Shown: in pieces, positions 36,227 through 48,384 of the stretch | Numbering within the stretch: position 1 is the stretch's first letter | Layout of the letters: each line of letters begins with the position of its first letter | Source of the DNA: Gonapodya prolifera JEL478 | Lineage: Eukaryota; Monoblepharomycota; Monoblepharidomycetes; Monoblepharidales; Gonapodyaceae | DNA: 64,000 bases | Direction of reading: 5' to 3' | Assembly (NCBI GenBank): GCA_001574975.1 | Contig: KQ965736.1 | Span: forward strand, 724,910-788,909 | Position numbers and translations under genes: made by a program | Notes under the pieces: model-generated | The model's input: only the letters and a program-made list of their open reading frames with translations | What the model was told of the DNA's origin: nothing | Databases searched by the model: none

Positions 36227-38745
36227 CTATTTTCCAGGAACTTTAACCCGCACCACTTTCCCAGTCTCCCTTTCTCCCCCGCCTTTCCCGTGTCTCTCAT
36301 GCGCAACCACGCTCACGGCCATCTCCTCATCAACATGGACAGTCAGTTCAACCTCCACGCCGCCCGCGGGGAGATCGGCGGGCAGCTCCGGTACGACGAG
36401 GGACGCGACCACACGAGGCGGCTCGTCCGCGGAGATGGGAACTTCGTACAGCGCAATTTTGATCTCTTTTTGACCCTCCACGGCGTTTGAAACGGTTCGG
36501 GACACGGTCGCGGGAACGGGTGTTCCCGCCGGCAAGATCGTAGCCAGCTTGTCTCGCGAGGGGATGTCCCCTGCTGCCGCAACGTCCGTCGACACTGCAA
36601 AGCCGTGTCGAAGGACTCGCGCCGCTCGCCACTCGTCGACGTCGGCGTCATCCTCGGCGGTTTCGGGAACTCCAGGGTATCCTGCCGCCTCCATGTACTC
36701 TTGCGGGGTGATTCCCAAAGCGCGCAAGTGGTTGAGGTGGATCGCACACCCCAGGGCGACCAAGTCGTCCGGGTCGTTCGTCAAACTCGGTGGTGACGGG
36801 AGGAAGGTGGTGGTGGATGGGAAGAAGGAGCGAATGTGAGACACAAGGGTGGGGATTCTGTTTCGTTGAAGTGCGTCAGATGGAGACGAAGCAACATCGA
36901 TGAATACTGCATTGAAAGTTCAAAATGGCTGCAAAGGAAACACACCTTCCACCACCTCCCCACACGACCACCTCCCCAACATCCCATCCCACACCGGCAC
37001 TTTCCAGACACTGCCGAACAACCTTGCCCACCTCCCTGACAAAGCTATCGCACATCCCCTCCCACCTGGCGCTGCTAACGTTCCCATTCATGTCCATTCC
37101 CTCATACAGAGACTCCACCGCCACGGCTGCGCTCGCCGCGCCCGGATTCGACAGCGCCCGCTTGGCCCTGCTGGCCGCTCGACGAAGTTTCGACAAGGAC
37201 CGCGGGCCAAAAGGGAACTCGCGCGGGTTCAACGGCGTCGAAAGGCGGCCCTGGGACGGCCCATCGAGGGAGCGTGTGGGGACGTCCCGGATGCGGTTCT
37301 TGCGCGTGAACTCGAGTGCGATATGGGAGGACAGGATATCGGTGAGGAACGCGGCGCCCAGATGCGGGTTGTGGGCGTGCGCGAGGGGGACGTAGGTGGA
37401 CGGGCCCGTGGTAGAGCCGGAAATGATTTGTGGCGTGCGGAGGAACAGCTGCGCAGAGGTCGAGTGCGCGCCGACGGACACTGAGAGGACGGTCGAGGAT
37501 GCAGAGGGCGCGGTGCCGTTTTGCGTTTTGCTCTGCGCCGCGGCCTCGCCGGAGGCAATGTTCTTCATGCCTTCCAAGCACGACAGCACAGCCGAATGCT
37601 CCCCAATGAGCACCACCCCCTCGAACCCGGCGTTGCGCGCGGCTGCTTCCAATTCCGCCAAGCGGGACGTGGTCCAGTGGCTCGGCACGGCAATGCAGCA
37701 CCCCGTCGCGTCCTTGCCAAGATACCCGGACGACGATTCGCGGAGGCGCGAGAGGAGCAAGGTCGCGACCTCGGCGGGAGTGTGGTAGGTCACGGTGGTT
37801 TCGGACGGGTCGGATGGGTTGGGCAGCGTGATTTCGTACGCGGGAGGGGTGTGATTGGGCAGGTGTGCCGAGGATGGAGTGCCCGTAGACGGTGTTTGTT
37901 TGGCTTTGCTTTTGGTTCCAGATGGTGGTGTCGTGCGACCGTTGGAGGCTCGGGGTTGCGACTTGGGAGGTTGCTGGGTCTGTCGGACGTGGTCGGCGGG
38001 AAGGGAGGAGATGGTGGTTGAGGTGGTTTCAATGTGGTACTTGGTGTCGGCGTGGTCAAACCTGCAAAGGAGAAGGCAGGAAGAGATATCTCAGCACAAT
38101 GTCGGTGGAGTCTTTCCACATTTCAAATGCCCGGTCATTAGAGTCAAGTGCACCACCAGTGCTCGTCGACATGAGTCTGAAGCCCGAAGAAACCATCCAC
38201 TCTGTCTCGAATCTTTCCCACTCTCAAATTTCAACAGCGGCACGATGATTGTGTTGTCCACAATGTGATAGTCGCCCTTTGCCGCCAGGCTAGTTAACTC
38301 ATCCGTACTCACGGCAGACCAATGAGGTCTTTGAACCTGGTGATGGTGTTGGCAACATTCGAGGCCTGCTGTTGTTTTGCAGCTCCCGCGGTGACCTACC
38401 GTGGCGAATTGGAGGCAAGAGGGGCAAACGCAGTTACACTATGATGGTGAGTATGACGATCACCCCCCCGAAACAGGGCAGAACGAACTCACCACTCCGT
38501 GAGTCGTGAAGGCCACACAGGATGGAATCATACGGTCACCGTCTTCATTTGCGAATATTTCCGCCCGCCCATTCTTTAGGGAAGTCGGTTCCGTGTTTGA
38601 GCGAAGCCATGGAGCCAAAGTTGACGAAATGAGTGAGTGGGACAGAAGAAGAGGTGATAGCACTTTCTCTCACCTGCAACGGAGCTGCGAGCGCGCAGTA
38701 TTCCGATCCAAGTGAAATGCCGACTGCCGATTCCAGAGTCTCCAT
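36227..38745 (-). CDS. SSZ1: Ssz1/HSPA14-like atypical Hsp70
   Basis: Ssz1 is the non-canonical Hsp70 of the ribosome-associated complex that, with zuotin, helps nascent chains fold. From ATG 38745 the protein reads METLESAVGISLGSEYCALA, then by an in-phase intron NGRAEIFANEDGDRMIPSCV, then KQQQASNVANTITRFKDLIG. The nucleotide-binding region continues with TYHTPAEVATLLLSRLRE, GCCIAVPSHWTTSRLAELEA and NAGFEGVVLIGEHSAVLSCL. It also has LDGPSQGRLSTPLNPREF-like inserts, SLSKLRRAASRAKRALSN and VVWGGGGRC. The C-terminal exon ends in a short beta region (VELTVHVDEEMAVSVVAHER). The canonical GIDLGTT loop is replaced by GISLGSE. The substrate-binding domain is short, both typical of Ssz1/HSPA14 rather than cytosolic Hsp70. 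A poorly conserved, Ala/Gly-rich GC-rich middle suggests fast evolution. Confidence 0.82.
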
Positions 38746-39081
38746 TGGAATCGTGTGGTTGTCTCAAGTGGGAGCCCTGGGTTGAAACTTTCCACGAAGT
38801 GAAAAAACTATTGGGAAGACGATGACCGCAGCTCTGCCGTGGGCCACAGTTTCACAGCAACCACTACATAGCACTCCTGGCTGCTGGGCCCCTCTTGCAG
38901 CGTCAATCTTGCCCTGTACCTCCTCTCAAGAAGGTCCTGCGATCCGTGAATCTTCTCCACAGTTTCGCATCTTTCAAGTAAGTTAGTTGGTCTCAACACC
39001 AGATAATGAAAGAGTTACCCTTTGTATTTATCCATCACGACTTCAAATCAATAAGATGACGATTTCTCTCCGAAGCAGAGA
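38746..39081. other. Intergenic region upstream of the SSZ1-like gene
   Basis: 336 bp between the SSZ1-like start and the stop of a small membrane-protein gene on the same strand. No coding frame with support, no RNA gene seen. Confidence 0.5.
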
Positions 39082-39712
39082 TTACGGTCTTGCACTGTCT
39101 GCAAGACCAACAATGAGGCCAAATATAACTCCTATCGCCACCATCGCAATCATCTGGTAGAGAGTAACGTGAAGAGAATTGCACAAGTTCCTAACGTGTG
39201 CGTGCAGCTCACCGCCTCAGACCGGAAACTTCTACATTTGGATGAGACAAATGAGAAATATGTTAGCAAGAGGTTCACCGTAACTTCGAACGCAGCCCGC
39301 CCACCTTTCAGCTATCGCAGCGCCAATGCCAAAAGTTCCACCGATAAGTGCGCCCAGTGCTACACATATCGCTTCACGTATATATCCTTGTGCCATGTGT
39401 TCGAATGTTGTAAAGTCGCGGAGATTGGGGAACACGGAACGCAATCTGGGCCAGCACTGGGAGATTGGCGCCTTGCGCGCCACCAAGGGTATTCATCAGC
39501 ATCGTCTCACCGATGGACGTTGATTTGTGAAGCGGTCTGAGTTGAGGGATTGCGAAGGCGCGATTGCTTTTTTGGATAAAATCACCCTGAGCCCATTGTA
39601 CAACGCCGATCATTCCCTGCCCGGCAGAACTAAGCAAATTCCATTTTCCCTCCAAGCTTTCGAGTCCCAGAAGCTGCCATGAGCGGAGCGCAAGTGATCT
39701 CACTTCAGACAT
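39082..39712 (-). CDS. Small two-TM glycine-rich membrane protein (unrecognised)
   Basis: I do not recognise this gene. From ATG 39712 it reads MSEVRSLALRSWQLLGLESL and about 70 further soluble residues (SSAGQGMIGVVQWAQGDFIQ). A 49-nt intron (GTGTTC...CAAG) then shifts frame into YIREAICVALGALIGGTFGI, a glycine-rich membrane segment ending in AAIAER. A last exon supplies VIFGLIVGLADSARP and stops at TAA 39082. The glycine spacing (G-x3-G, G-x3-G) is of the glycine-zipper kind. The junction before the last exon is not settled, since more than one splice pair keeps the frame. It is head-to-head with a similarly built gene at 39832. Confidence 0.5.
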
Positions 39713-39831
39713 GTGCGTGCGTTCACGCTGCACACTGCACACACGGGCTCATCCGTCCTCCCACACGCGCTCACCCGTACTCCACAGCGGTCCTTCGCAA
39801 CCGCATCATCAACGTCGGGACAGAAACCACA

Positions 39832-40453
39832 ATGACTCTCGTCGCAGAGAACGTCAGACGAACACAGAACGGGAGTCTCAAGATTCGTCTCCGGCCTCAG
39901 AACCCTGTGGTAGTGCCCGGTGTGCTCACCGCTGCACTGACGAGGCCTGAAGCGTGGCGATCGCTGTTCGAGCTCTTACGCGAGGTCACCGGCGTCGATG
40001 TTTCGTCGAGCAGGTTTGAAGTGCTTCCGTCCTTCCTCGACTCCAACAACGCTCAGAGGCTTGGCGCGATAACGGTGCGAGCCACCTCTGCGTCTAGTGT
40101 ACCCTCTCTCTCCATTAATGCGCCTGAACGCTGTTACTAGTTTGTGGTGTGCTCCGGCATCTGGCTGTTCGACATAATCGACCAACTCCGGACAACCGAG
40201 CAGATCACAAGATGGCAAGCCAGTGTCTTCACGGGCACGACTCTTGGCTTCATGATTGGCAGTGTTGGGAGCATCGGGCTCTTGATGAGTGGCCCGTGCG
40301 TTCAGGGTTTTGAAGTCAGCACAAGCACGCATCCCTGCTGACACTCGACTTTTCTTTCAAAGGGAATCGTCGAGCACACCAATGGTCGCGCTTGGTGCTG
40401 TTCTGGCTGGCACGGGTCTTGGGGCTTTGATTGGGGCAAGTGATCAACGATGA
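39832..40453 (+). CDS. Small two-TM glycine-zipper membrane protein (unrecognised)
   Basis: I do not recognise the family. Three exons join in frame. The first starts MTLVAENVRRTQNGSLKIRL, contains PEAWRSLFELLREVTGVDVS and ends QRLGAIT. The second has FVVCSGIWLFDIIDQLRT, then TM1 VFTGTTLGFMIGSVGSIGLL. The third starts ESSSTP and has TM2 MVALGAVLAGTGLGALIGAS, ending DQR with TGA at 40453. About 160 residues in all. The soluble N-terminal half looks like a small alpha/beta domain. An upstream in-frame ATG at 39679 would overlap the neighbouring minus-strand start, so I prefer 39832. Its two-TM plan, the ordering of the segments and the short tail resemble the divergent neighbour, suggesting an old inverted duplication. 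That relation is inference. Confidence 0.6.
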
Positions 40454-40610
40454 AGTACTGGTGGGAGAGACAAAACGAGTGAATGGTACCGTTTGGTTCA
40501 AAAAGAGCAACATGTTCTCGAAGAAAATTAGATGAATTATTATGTGAAATATATATAAAAGAACAGCATGTTACCACCCGAACAAAGGACGCCCCCTCCT
40601 TGCCCACCAT

Positions 40611-43600
40611 CTACTTCTGCCGGAAGTTGCAGAAGCGCAGCTACGTGGACGGACATATTTAGCAAAATGTCTTCCTATTATGCAGCGGCGTACTCACGCA
40701 AAGGAACGCGATCGTGAACATGAACAAGCCTTGCGCTAGGTTGTCCAGCTGGTAGACCCAGTTGGGAGTGATGGAGGGATCGTCAAAGCCCTTGACGGTC
40801 ACAGTGCTCCCATTTGCCAAGGTTTGGGTCTATTTATCCGCCAGAGCGAGTGAGTCTGATGAAGAAGCATGGGGAAGTGTACAAGCCGAGACGCACCTCA
40901 GTCATAACCAGCTGGAAGTTTGCGAGAAAGTCGTCACCGGTGTTGGCGAGGCAAAGTGGTACCGGTGGGAGCCCCGCTCCAGGCAGCTTAATACTCTGAG
41001 AGTACGCGATCATATTGGACGCCTGGAATGAGCCAGGCTTAGAGGTGTTCTCATATAAGACGGTTCAAAGTTTTGAGTGTCTCACCGTCAGAAGCTTTGT
41101 GACTGTGTCGTTCAACGTGCCTGGGTTGCTCCCGTCGATCCCCGCATACGATGCCAGAGCGGATACAGAGCTGCTAATGCGTGTGTTCACAAAGTCTCTG
41201 AGCACGGCGGGAGGGCTTGCAATACTGGCAAGAGTCGCGTTCGCGGTGACGGCGACATAAACGTTGTACGCTAGGTCATACAACGGCTTAATGGTTGCAT
41301 TGGTGGATGCCGATGTGCCAATCCAGCCCTAAGATAATAGATCCGCCAGTTCACAAAGCAGGCCTTTAAATTAAAGAGGTATCCGTATTCACCTTTCCGT
41401 ACGCCGAGCTACCAAGACTGTCGATTAGCGATATAATGGTTTGGTTCTTGATGGCTTGCCTGGTCAAATCCAAGGAAGCGTCACCCATTCCGCCCATAGT
41501 GATGGACGTTAGATCGAAATCATATTGCTAAATGCAATTTGTCAGGAAAGACCAACATTAAAAACCGACACGTCACCCACCTCTCCGGGGTCGCATCGAC
41601 TTGTTTGGTTTTCGAACTGCAAGCATGCAGTGTGAGGATTTAAAACAATACAAGAAAAACGACAGTCTGCACCTCGTGACGCATGCTCGGAACCCATACT
41701 GGGCGATCGTACGATGTCCAAATGAGGAAGTACTTGAAGATGTTGCCACCAGGGCGAGTATACATGAAAGAGTCCGTCAAGTAGAATCTAGCAATTGATC
41801 GTGGTTTCATTGTTTTCGTCATCGAGGGAAGAGGAAACTGAGGAAGGATCACTTACCCAGCCAGTAGAATGCCCCAGAAGTAGTGCAAGTTGAAGGCAGC
41901 GTTCGCGTAAGGGATGGATGCTGACATGTAGGCGCTGAAAAGGAACGGTTGTGGTTGGTGATCTCCGAGATTCCCACTACCCACAAGCAATCATCTCACC
42001 AAACAAGATTCCAACCGGCGACTGACCACGCCTCTAATATAAAGTAGAGAATGTGGAAACCAAAGAATTTGACAATCCAGCCTGACAGGGACATGGCGAT
42101 CACGACACAAATGGCCTGATGGTGGCGTCAACAAGGATTGATGGGGTCTCTCACGGACGCAGTAGACTCACCATCATGACGCTAAGGAACAGCCATTCGA
42201 CGATGAAATTCGTGATCAGATAGAAAAGCTGTCCAATTGTCAAGGCGTGAAGTTTTGGCAAAGTGTGATTGTGGAACCGAGAACATACCTTGTGATAGTA
42301 CCCTGCCGCTTCTTCATGGTAGTACGCTTTACGTTTTTCTAACCAATAAGCAATTGCAGCACTTCCAAAACCTGGTGTCATCAACTTCAGTGCGAAGAGT
42401 TCTGCCGCTCTGCGTACACACAGATGTCAACACGATGAACAACAGAAACTGAATCACTGAATACGCACTTTGCAAATCCGCCGGCGATATTCCTCTCAAG
42501 CTTCAGGTACGCAAACCCGAAAAACATCGCCGTCGCAATCGCAGCAAACAGCCGAGATGTCGACATGATGCTGTTACGAAGGTACACAATCATTTGGCGT
42601 TTGAAAAGCTCCCTGAATTGGACCCATCCGGAAGCCTGTTGGTAAAAGCCGAGGTCGTCCCAGAAGGTGGGAAGCTCGTCTGTCCCGATTGGTTTGTAGT
42701 GGGCAATGGAGCCTTGTCCGGAGTGAATGGCTGGAAAGATGCATTAGCAATGCAAATGAGTCACTAACGGATGCAATTAGCCACAAACCATCGATCGCTT
42801 TGTCCAGAATAGCTTTTTCGGAGGCTTTGTCCCACGCTTCAATAAGGCGGTCGGGGTTGGCGGCCTGTGCCTCTGCGTATATCTCGGCGGGATTGCCATG
42901 GACAGGGATGCCGAGGTAGTTCTCGAAGTAACCAATGCAGTCAGCAACCTGCTCGCATGACATATAAGGGTCAAGTGTCGGAGTATCACCGAAGGGACAA
43001 TGGAGTCAAACCTTTCCGAAATAGCACATGCGACCATTCGCAAGAAGCAAAATGCTATCAAATTGCCTCAAAATTGTGTACGAAGGTTGATGAATCGTTG
43101 CCACTGTTTGGAAAGATAATGATGTCAGATCGATGGCCGCAGCTTCGAACTTTACATTCACAATTGGCAGAACTTACCACAAGCCAACTTTCTCATACGG
43201 ACCACCTCCAAGCAGTTTTCAACAATTTCTCTTCCGGTGTTGGAATCCAAGCCGGTTGTCTATCGGCACAACCAAATTGAACATTGCAGCGACAACACAA
43301 AATGCTTAAGATTGTACGCACCGGTTCGTCCAAGAAGACGACAGCCGCAACTGGAAGAAGCTCGACTGCGACGTTGACACGCTTTCTCTCCCCCGTTGAG
43401 AGACCCCGGACAAGTGAGCTGCCAATCTGACAATACGAAAAGACATTAGAAACAATCTTCAAACAAATCGTGCATGCGATTACTCACACGATTGTTCTGA
43501 ACGTAGTTCAGGCGCATCACAGACAAGACATCTTCAATTCTGGCCTCTTTTTGCTCGTGCGTCCAGTCTGGTGGGAGCCGAAGGGCGGCGCAGAATTCGA

Positions 43601-44454
43601 GGGCTTCTCGAACCGTGAGTTCAGGTGGGAGGAGATCGTCGCTCGTGACTATGTAGGGACAACAGTCAGTTTTACACGAAGGTTAAAAGGGTATCTTCAG
43701 TTACCATATCCATTGTGCTTGATGAATGTACGCTGCGTCAGTCTTTCACCGCTGTGAGCATGAACGTGTAACGATAACAATCAATAATTTTGCGCCATAC
43801 TTAGACAAAAATCTCAACGTACTTCAGCATGATATCTTGTGTGTAGCGACCAGTGGTCTTGCGATATGAAAGAATATCTAAAAGGGTGCTCTTGCCAGCG
43901 CCCGAGGGGCCCATGATTGCCAGGGCCTCGCCTGGCTTAACGTAGCCTTCGAATACATCAAACATTTGACGCATGGCAGAAGAAAATGCACCCAAAAAGG
44001 GCAAGTACCTGACGCATTCAGAAGAAGCTGTTTGTCCACTCCCTTCACCGGCAATACACAGCTGATGTTGCGAAAGGAGAAGTATGACGGTCGCAGTTCG
44101 GACTCGTCTTTGACCGCTACATGAACACAGGGAAACGAAATCGCTGTTCGTAGTCTGTGTGTGACTTGAAAACGAAGTACACTTACCCCAGCTTCCCATT
44201 CGTACCATTCTTTTGGCGCCGAGAAGTCCTGGAGCGGACTCTTCGGCATTCGACAATAGGGGTTCGCGAGTCTAAGTACAGGGATTGGCAAAGGTCGGTG
44301 ATGAGAACGCTGCTCAACGTTGTAAGCCCAGAAGCAGGATTCCCACCTCCGGAGCGGTGTTTGAGTTTCCATTTGCGGCAACTATCTTGCCGGCAGACTT
44401 GACATTTTCGCTGGAAGGACCGGCCGACACGGCTATTGCCTGTGAAGATTCCAT
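40611..44454 (-). CDS. ABCG half-transporter, first of a divergent pair
   Basis: White/ABCG-type half-transporter with the ATP-binding domain before the membrane domain; it should work as a dimer exporting lipids or drugs. ATG 44454, MESSQAIAVSAGPSSEN, then REPLLSNAEES, PSYFSFRNISCVLPVKGVDK and YVKPGEALAIMGPSGAGKST (Walker A). The signature is VRGLSTGERKRVNVAVEL, with LSTGE in place of LSGGE, and Walker B VVFLDEP runs across an intron into TTGLDSN. The linker has CIGYFENYLGIPVHGNPAE. The membrane domain starts RQMIVYLRNSIMSTSRLFAA and includes AELFAL, AYYHEEAAGYYHK and LITNFIVEWLFLSVMM. A long extracellular loop with many Asn, Ser and Thr residues (about 41050-41600) precedes the last TM, NLAQGLFMFTIAFLC. 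The final exon ends LRFCNFRQK, stop at 40611. Confidence 0.9.
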
Positions 44455-44724
44455 CTCCCCTGCAGCTGTGACCACCAAGACCGAAGTTGACGAGTTTTCG
44501 AGGATGGAATCACAAGACCGAATGCCGCAATTGGAGCTTCAGATGAGCCCACCCGGGTAAAATGATGCCGCATATCTGGGGTTAAGGTACGCCAAGTTCA
44601 GCGGATCTTCTTGGCCGAACGCCGACAGCTCGATTTCGGCTCGTAAATTTGCCGTTGTAGTAGTGACTTATCGTTTCCTTGTGCAAGATCTGGAAAGTCC
44701 TCGTTTCGCGCGCGACTCGGTACC
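44455..44724. promoter_or_regulatory. Shared 5' region of two divergent ABCG genes
   Basis: 270 bp between the start codons of two head-to-head ABCG genes. It should hold both promoters. I see no palindromic pleiotropic-drug-response element that I would trust by eye. Confidence 0.5.
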
Positions 44725-47700
44725 ATGGACGAGAAAGCTGTGAGTTGGAGGCACTCCATCCCTATGGCCCCTGTCACCCACCCAAACCCCTCCATCGCCA
44801 TTCCCACCATCCTCGGCTTCCTGTTTAGATTCATGCCGGATACACAATCACCTGGCGCGACTTATCTCTGGATATAACAAGCGGAGGCCTTGTCGGCGAG
44901 AAAAAGTCGATTCGAACTTTGAAAGTGCGTATCTGCCTCGCCCAAGTTTGACCTCTCTTATCAACCCCTCACCACATTGTTAAATTAGAGTGCTTTCGGC
45001 TATTCGAAGCCTGGAGAATCACTCGCCATAATCGGGGTACCTACGCGACCTCCCTGACGTCAATCGCGGTATGCGTGATTAACCGTTTGTCTCCACAGCC
45101 ATCCGGCGCGGGAAAAACAACAATGCTTGGTACGGATTATGTACCGTACTTTGCCAAATCATTGGAACCGTGAAATTCACTTGTGCTTGCTAACTTGGCA
45201 CTCAAGACATTCTTGCGCAGCAGAAAAGTCTCGGCACTGTTTCCGGTGAGGTTCTCGTCAACGGACGGAAGCCCGATGCATTTTTCGGCAAGCGAGCTGG
45301 TACGTGACACGTAATCCATCTCTTCTGTTGCAACACCAACAATTTCCCATTTGCAGGTTACATCTTCACCGCTATGGCCCACATTCCCACAATGACTGTG
45401 CACGAGACCCTAACTTTCGCTGCTGAGTGCCGCATGCCTCGAGAGGCAACACACGAAGAGAGGATCGCACGAGTCGACGAGGTGATCAAGAATCTCAGGC
45501 TCACCAATGCCATGAATACCTACGTTGGCGACGAACTGATTCGCGGAGTGTCGTCGGGAGAGAAAAAGGTTTGCATAGGCACCGCTTCCTTTCCAATACA
45601 GCTCTAAATTGGTTATTACGATAGCGACTCGAGGTCGGAATTGAGATGGTTGCAAGACCTAAGGCGGTAAGTGCACGGGCACCTTTCTTATCCACCATCC
45701 CTTGGTTTCCGAATAACGCCGACATTACGCAGCTTTTTTTCGACGAGCCCACTTCAGGGCTTGACGACTACGGTGCACGTTTCACCATGGAGCTCGTCCT
45801 CGACTACGTGAGGCGTGAGAACGTCAACGTCGTGAGTACCCAAACTTTTTCTCCCCAATGGGTCCAGATCTCACTCATCAATTATTTCCAATTCCGATGT
45901 AGATGGTCGTCATACACCAACCCTGCGAGGCGGTGTTCAAGCTGTTTGACAACTGCTGTCTCGTCGGAGACGGCGGGCGAATCTGTTACTTTGGGCCTCT
46001 GAGCCGAACAGAGGAGCACTTTGCATCAATGGGGTACCCAACCCCTCCTCTAACAAACCCCATCGAGCACTATCGTAAGTCTTCGCGCGCTTCTAATGCA
46101 CTGCGCCTTTTCAGATCAGTTCTGACTTACTTGCACATTTTCCAGTGGACGTGATGGCTCTCGACACGGAAAAGGCACATGAGTTCTACGAAAAGTCTCC
46201 AATTTACCGCGACAACTTGCAGGAGATCGACCGCCTCAAGGCTATCGAGCATCCCGACGTCCCGCACAGCGCGAACCTGGTTGAGCGGCTGCCATACGAC
46301 CAGTTCAAGCTGATTTGGAACAGGTGTTGGCTTCGGTACTGGAGGTGAGGAAAGGAGTACCTTCGTTTGTTCCTTACCTCCGCTCAATCCGTCGTATTTT
46401 GATACGGGAAGAAACCCAAGCACGTCGTGGGGACGAGCGTTCCTGTTCATCCTGTTCGCTATCTTTTTCGGCCTATTTTTCCTCAACGTAAGTCCACTAC
46501 ATCTTCCACGCTGCCGCAGATGAATATTCATACCCAACACAGCTCACGTCGGACATCGCGGGCATCCGCAACCGCCTCTCGGTCGCGTCGACCCTCAGTT
46601 TCCTTCCGATTTTCATCGCCGTCGCGGCGGTGCCGCAGGTAAGGCGTGCTTTGCCTAGCGGTACGATGTTTTGTATCCCGAACCTGACCACACCCTCACC
46701 GCCACTAAAAGTTCTTGGAAGACCGCGAGCTCTACATCCAGGAATACAACTCGGCGTTCTACCAGTTGTGGCCCTTCTGGATCACGTACCTTGTCATCGA
46801 GTGCGTGTGTTGCTTCTTTTCTCACGTTTGGGTGTTCCGCTCACACTCGGTTCATCGCCACAGGTCCATCTACAACGTCGTCATCTCTACCATTCAGTAC
46901 GTGATCATTTTTTACATGTCGAACGGGTTCCCGAGCAGCAAGTTTGGTCCCGTATTCGGTACGTTCCGTGCACTTTAGCGAGACGAGCGACCCAACCTCA
47001 CCGACGTTCGATATTACTTTCTTTTAGGAATGTTGTTTGTGCAGATGCTCCTTGCAGTAAGAATAACAACCATCCCAATCCCCAAATGCTCGTCGATGTC
47101 TGATCACTCCTTTCCGCCTTTAACCCCCAGACCTGTGTCGCGCAAGCCTGGTCCGCCTGGTCCAAGACGCTGTTCCAAGCCTACACGGCGCTGTGGGCGG
47201 CAGGGCTGGTCTTCTATGCCTTCTCTGGTTTGTTCGCGTGAAGTCGCTGGTGGACCTATTCTGTTCTGTGCTGATGATGTATCATTTACAGGCGCCCAGG
47301 CCGATCTCAACACGATTGCGGTGTGGATCCGGTGGATGGCTGGTGAGTTTTCTTGAGTTGTGGTTTCTGTTTTTCAGCAACGACTGACTCTGTGGGGACG
47401 ACAGACGTGAACTACTGGCGCTGGGCGCAGCAGTACATTGTAAGTGTGATGTTGAAGAAGGGTTGTTTTAAACGGCTGACCTACGCTCTGCGGACCGTTT
47501 GGGTAGGATTACCAAATGCTAGCAGATTACACCTACGACTGTGCGCAGATTCCGTCTTCGTAAGTGAGAGAGTTTTTGTGGTGTATTGGGTTGCCATTTC
47601 TCAAACGTGTACCGACAGGACATTTGTAACCGGTGTCTCAGCCGCCAGCTACAATGCCGCCTTGAACGCACTGACGATCAACAACCAGACCTCCGTTGTG

Positions 47701-48384
47701 AACAATGCCAGTAGCATCTTCGAGGGCATCGCCGCGTGGACAGCCCTGAAGGCCCTGCCTGGCGTGGCGGCGGACGTGTCGGCCGCTATCGACACCGTGC
47801 TGGCGGGCTTGACTACCCAGGCGCAACCGTTTGTGCCTTCGGGAGGGAATATCAGTGCCTCGTTGACGGCGGAGAGCAAGTGTGAGTTGTGGTTGCTGTG
47901 GGAACAGGGTGTGTGTGTGCCGACAGTGTTGGTAACCTTGCAGATAACCAGTGGCGCTTGATTAACAACCAAATCGTTTATAATGCGAGCGTTTTGACGC
48001 CGCAGCCGTACTGTCTATACGGACGTGGGTGTTTCCGAGTTGAATTTGCCTTGCTCGATACCAGCTCTGACCTTTGGTAACATTTGAACACAGAGGGCAA
48101 GGACTGGATCCAGTCATTCCGTGGAATCGGGTGAGTGTTTCCCCAAGGTCCAAGGAGAGTGGAATCATTGTCCTCACCGTCGCTGCGCTTGTAACTCAGA
48201 CCGGACCAGCCCGCGACCACAAACTGGGCGTACTTTGCGGAGTTGATGCTCCTCCTTTTCTTCGGTGAGTTGCACTGTCTTTGAGTTGCGCTATAGCAGA
48301 TCCAGTAACACACGGGCAACCATGTGTGCAGCTGTGATGACGTACTTTGGGCTCTGGTTCTCGCGTCGCTACCGCAAGCGCTAG
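44725..48384 (+). CDS. ABCG half-transporter, second of a divergent pair
   Basis: Second ABCG half-transporter. The first coding exon is 15 nt (MDEKA) and joins in phase 0 to IHAGYTITWRDLSLDI, then SAFGYSKPGESLAIIG. Walker A is PSGAGKTTMLD, followed by AHIPTMTVHETLTFAAECRM. The signature is IRGVSSGEKKRLEVGIEM (SSGEK in place of SGGE), Walker B LFFDEPTSGLDD, then MVVIHQPCEAVFKLFDN with the H-loop histidine. Membrane parts are FKLIWNRCWLRYWRNPSTSW, FLFILFAIFFGLFFLN, YNSAFYQLWPFWITYLV and NVVISTIQYVIIFYM. A roughly 120-residue Ala/Asn/Ser-rich extracellular loop (about 47540-47880) is followed by the last TM, NWAYFAELMLLLFFAVMTYF, and the basic tail SRRYRKR. At least 15 introns. All late joins that I tested are in phase. 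Confidence 0.91.
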
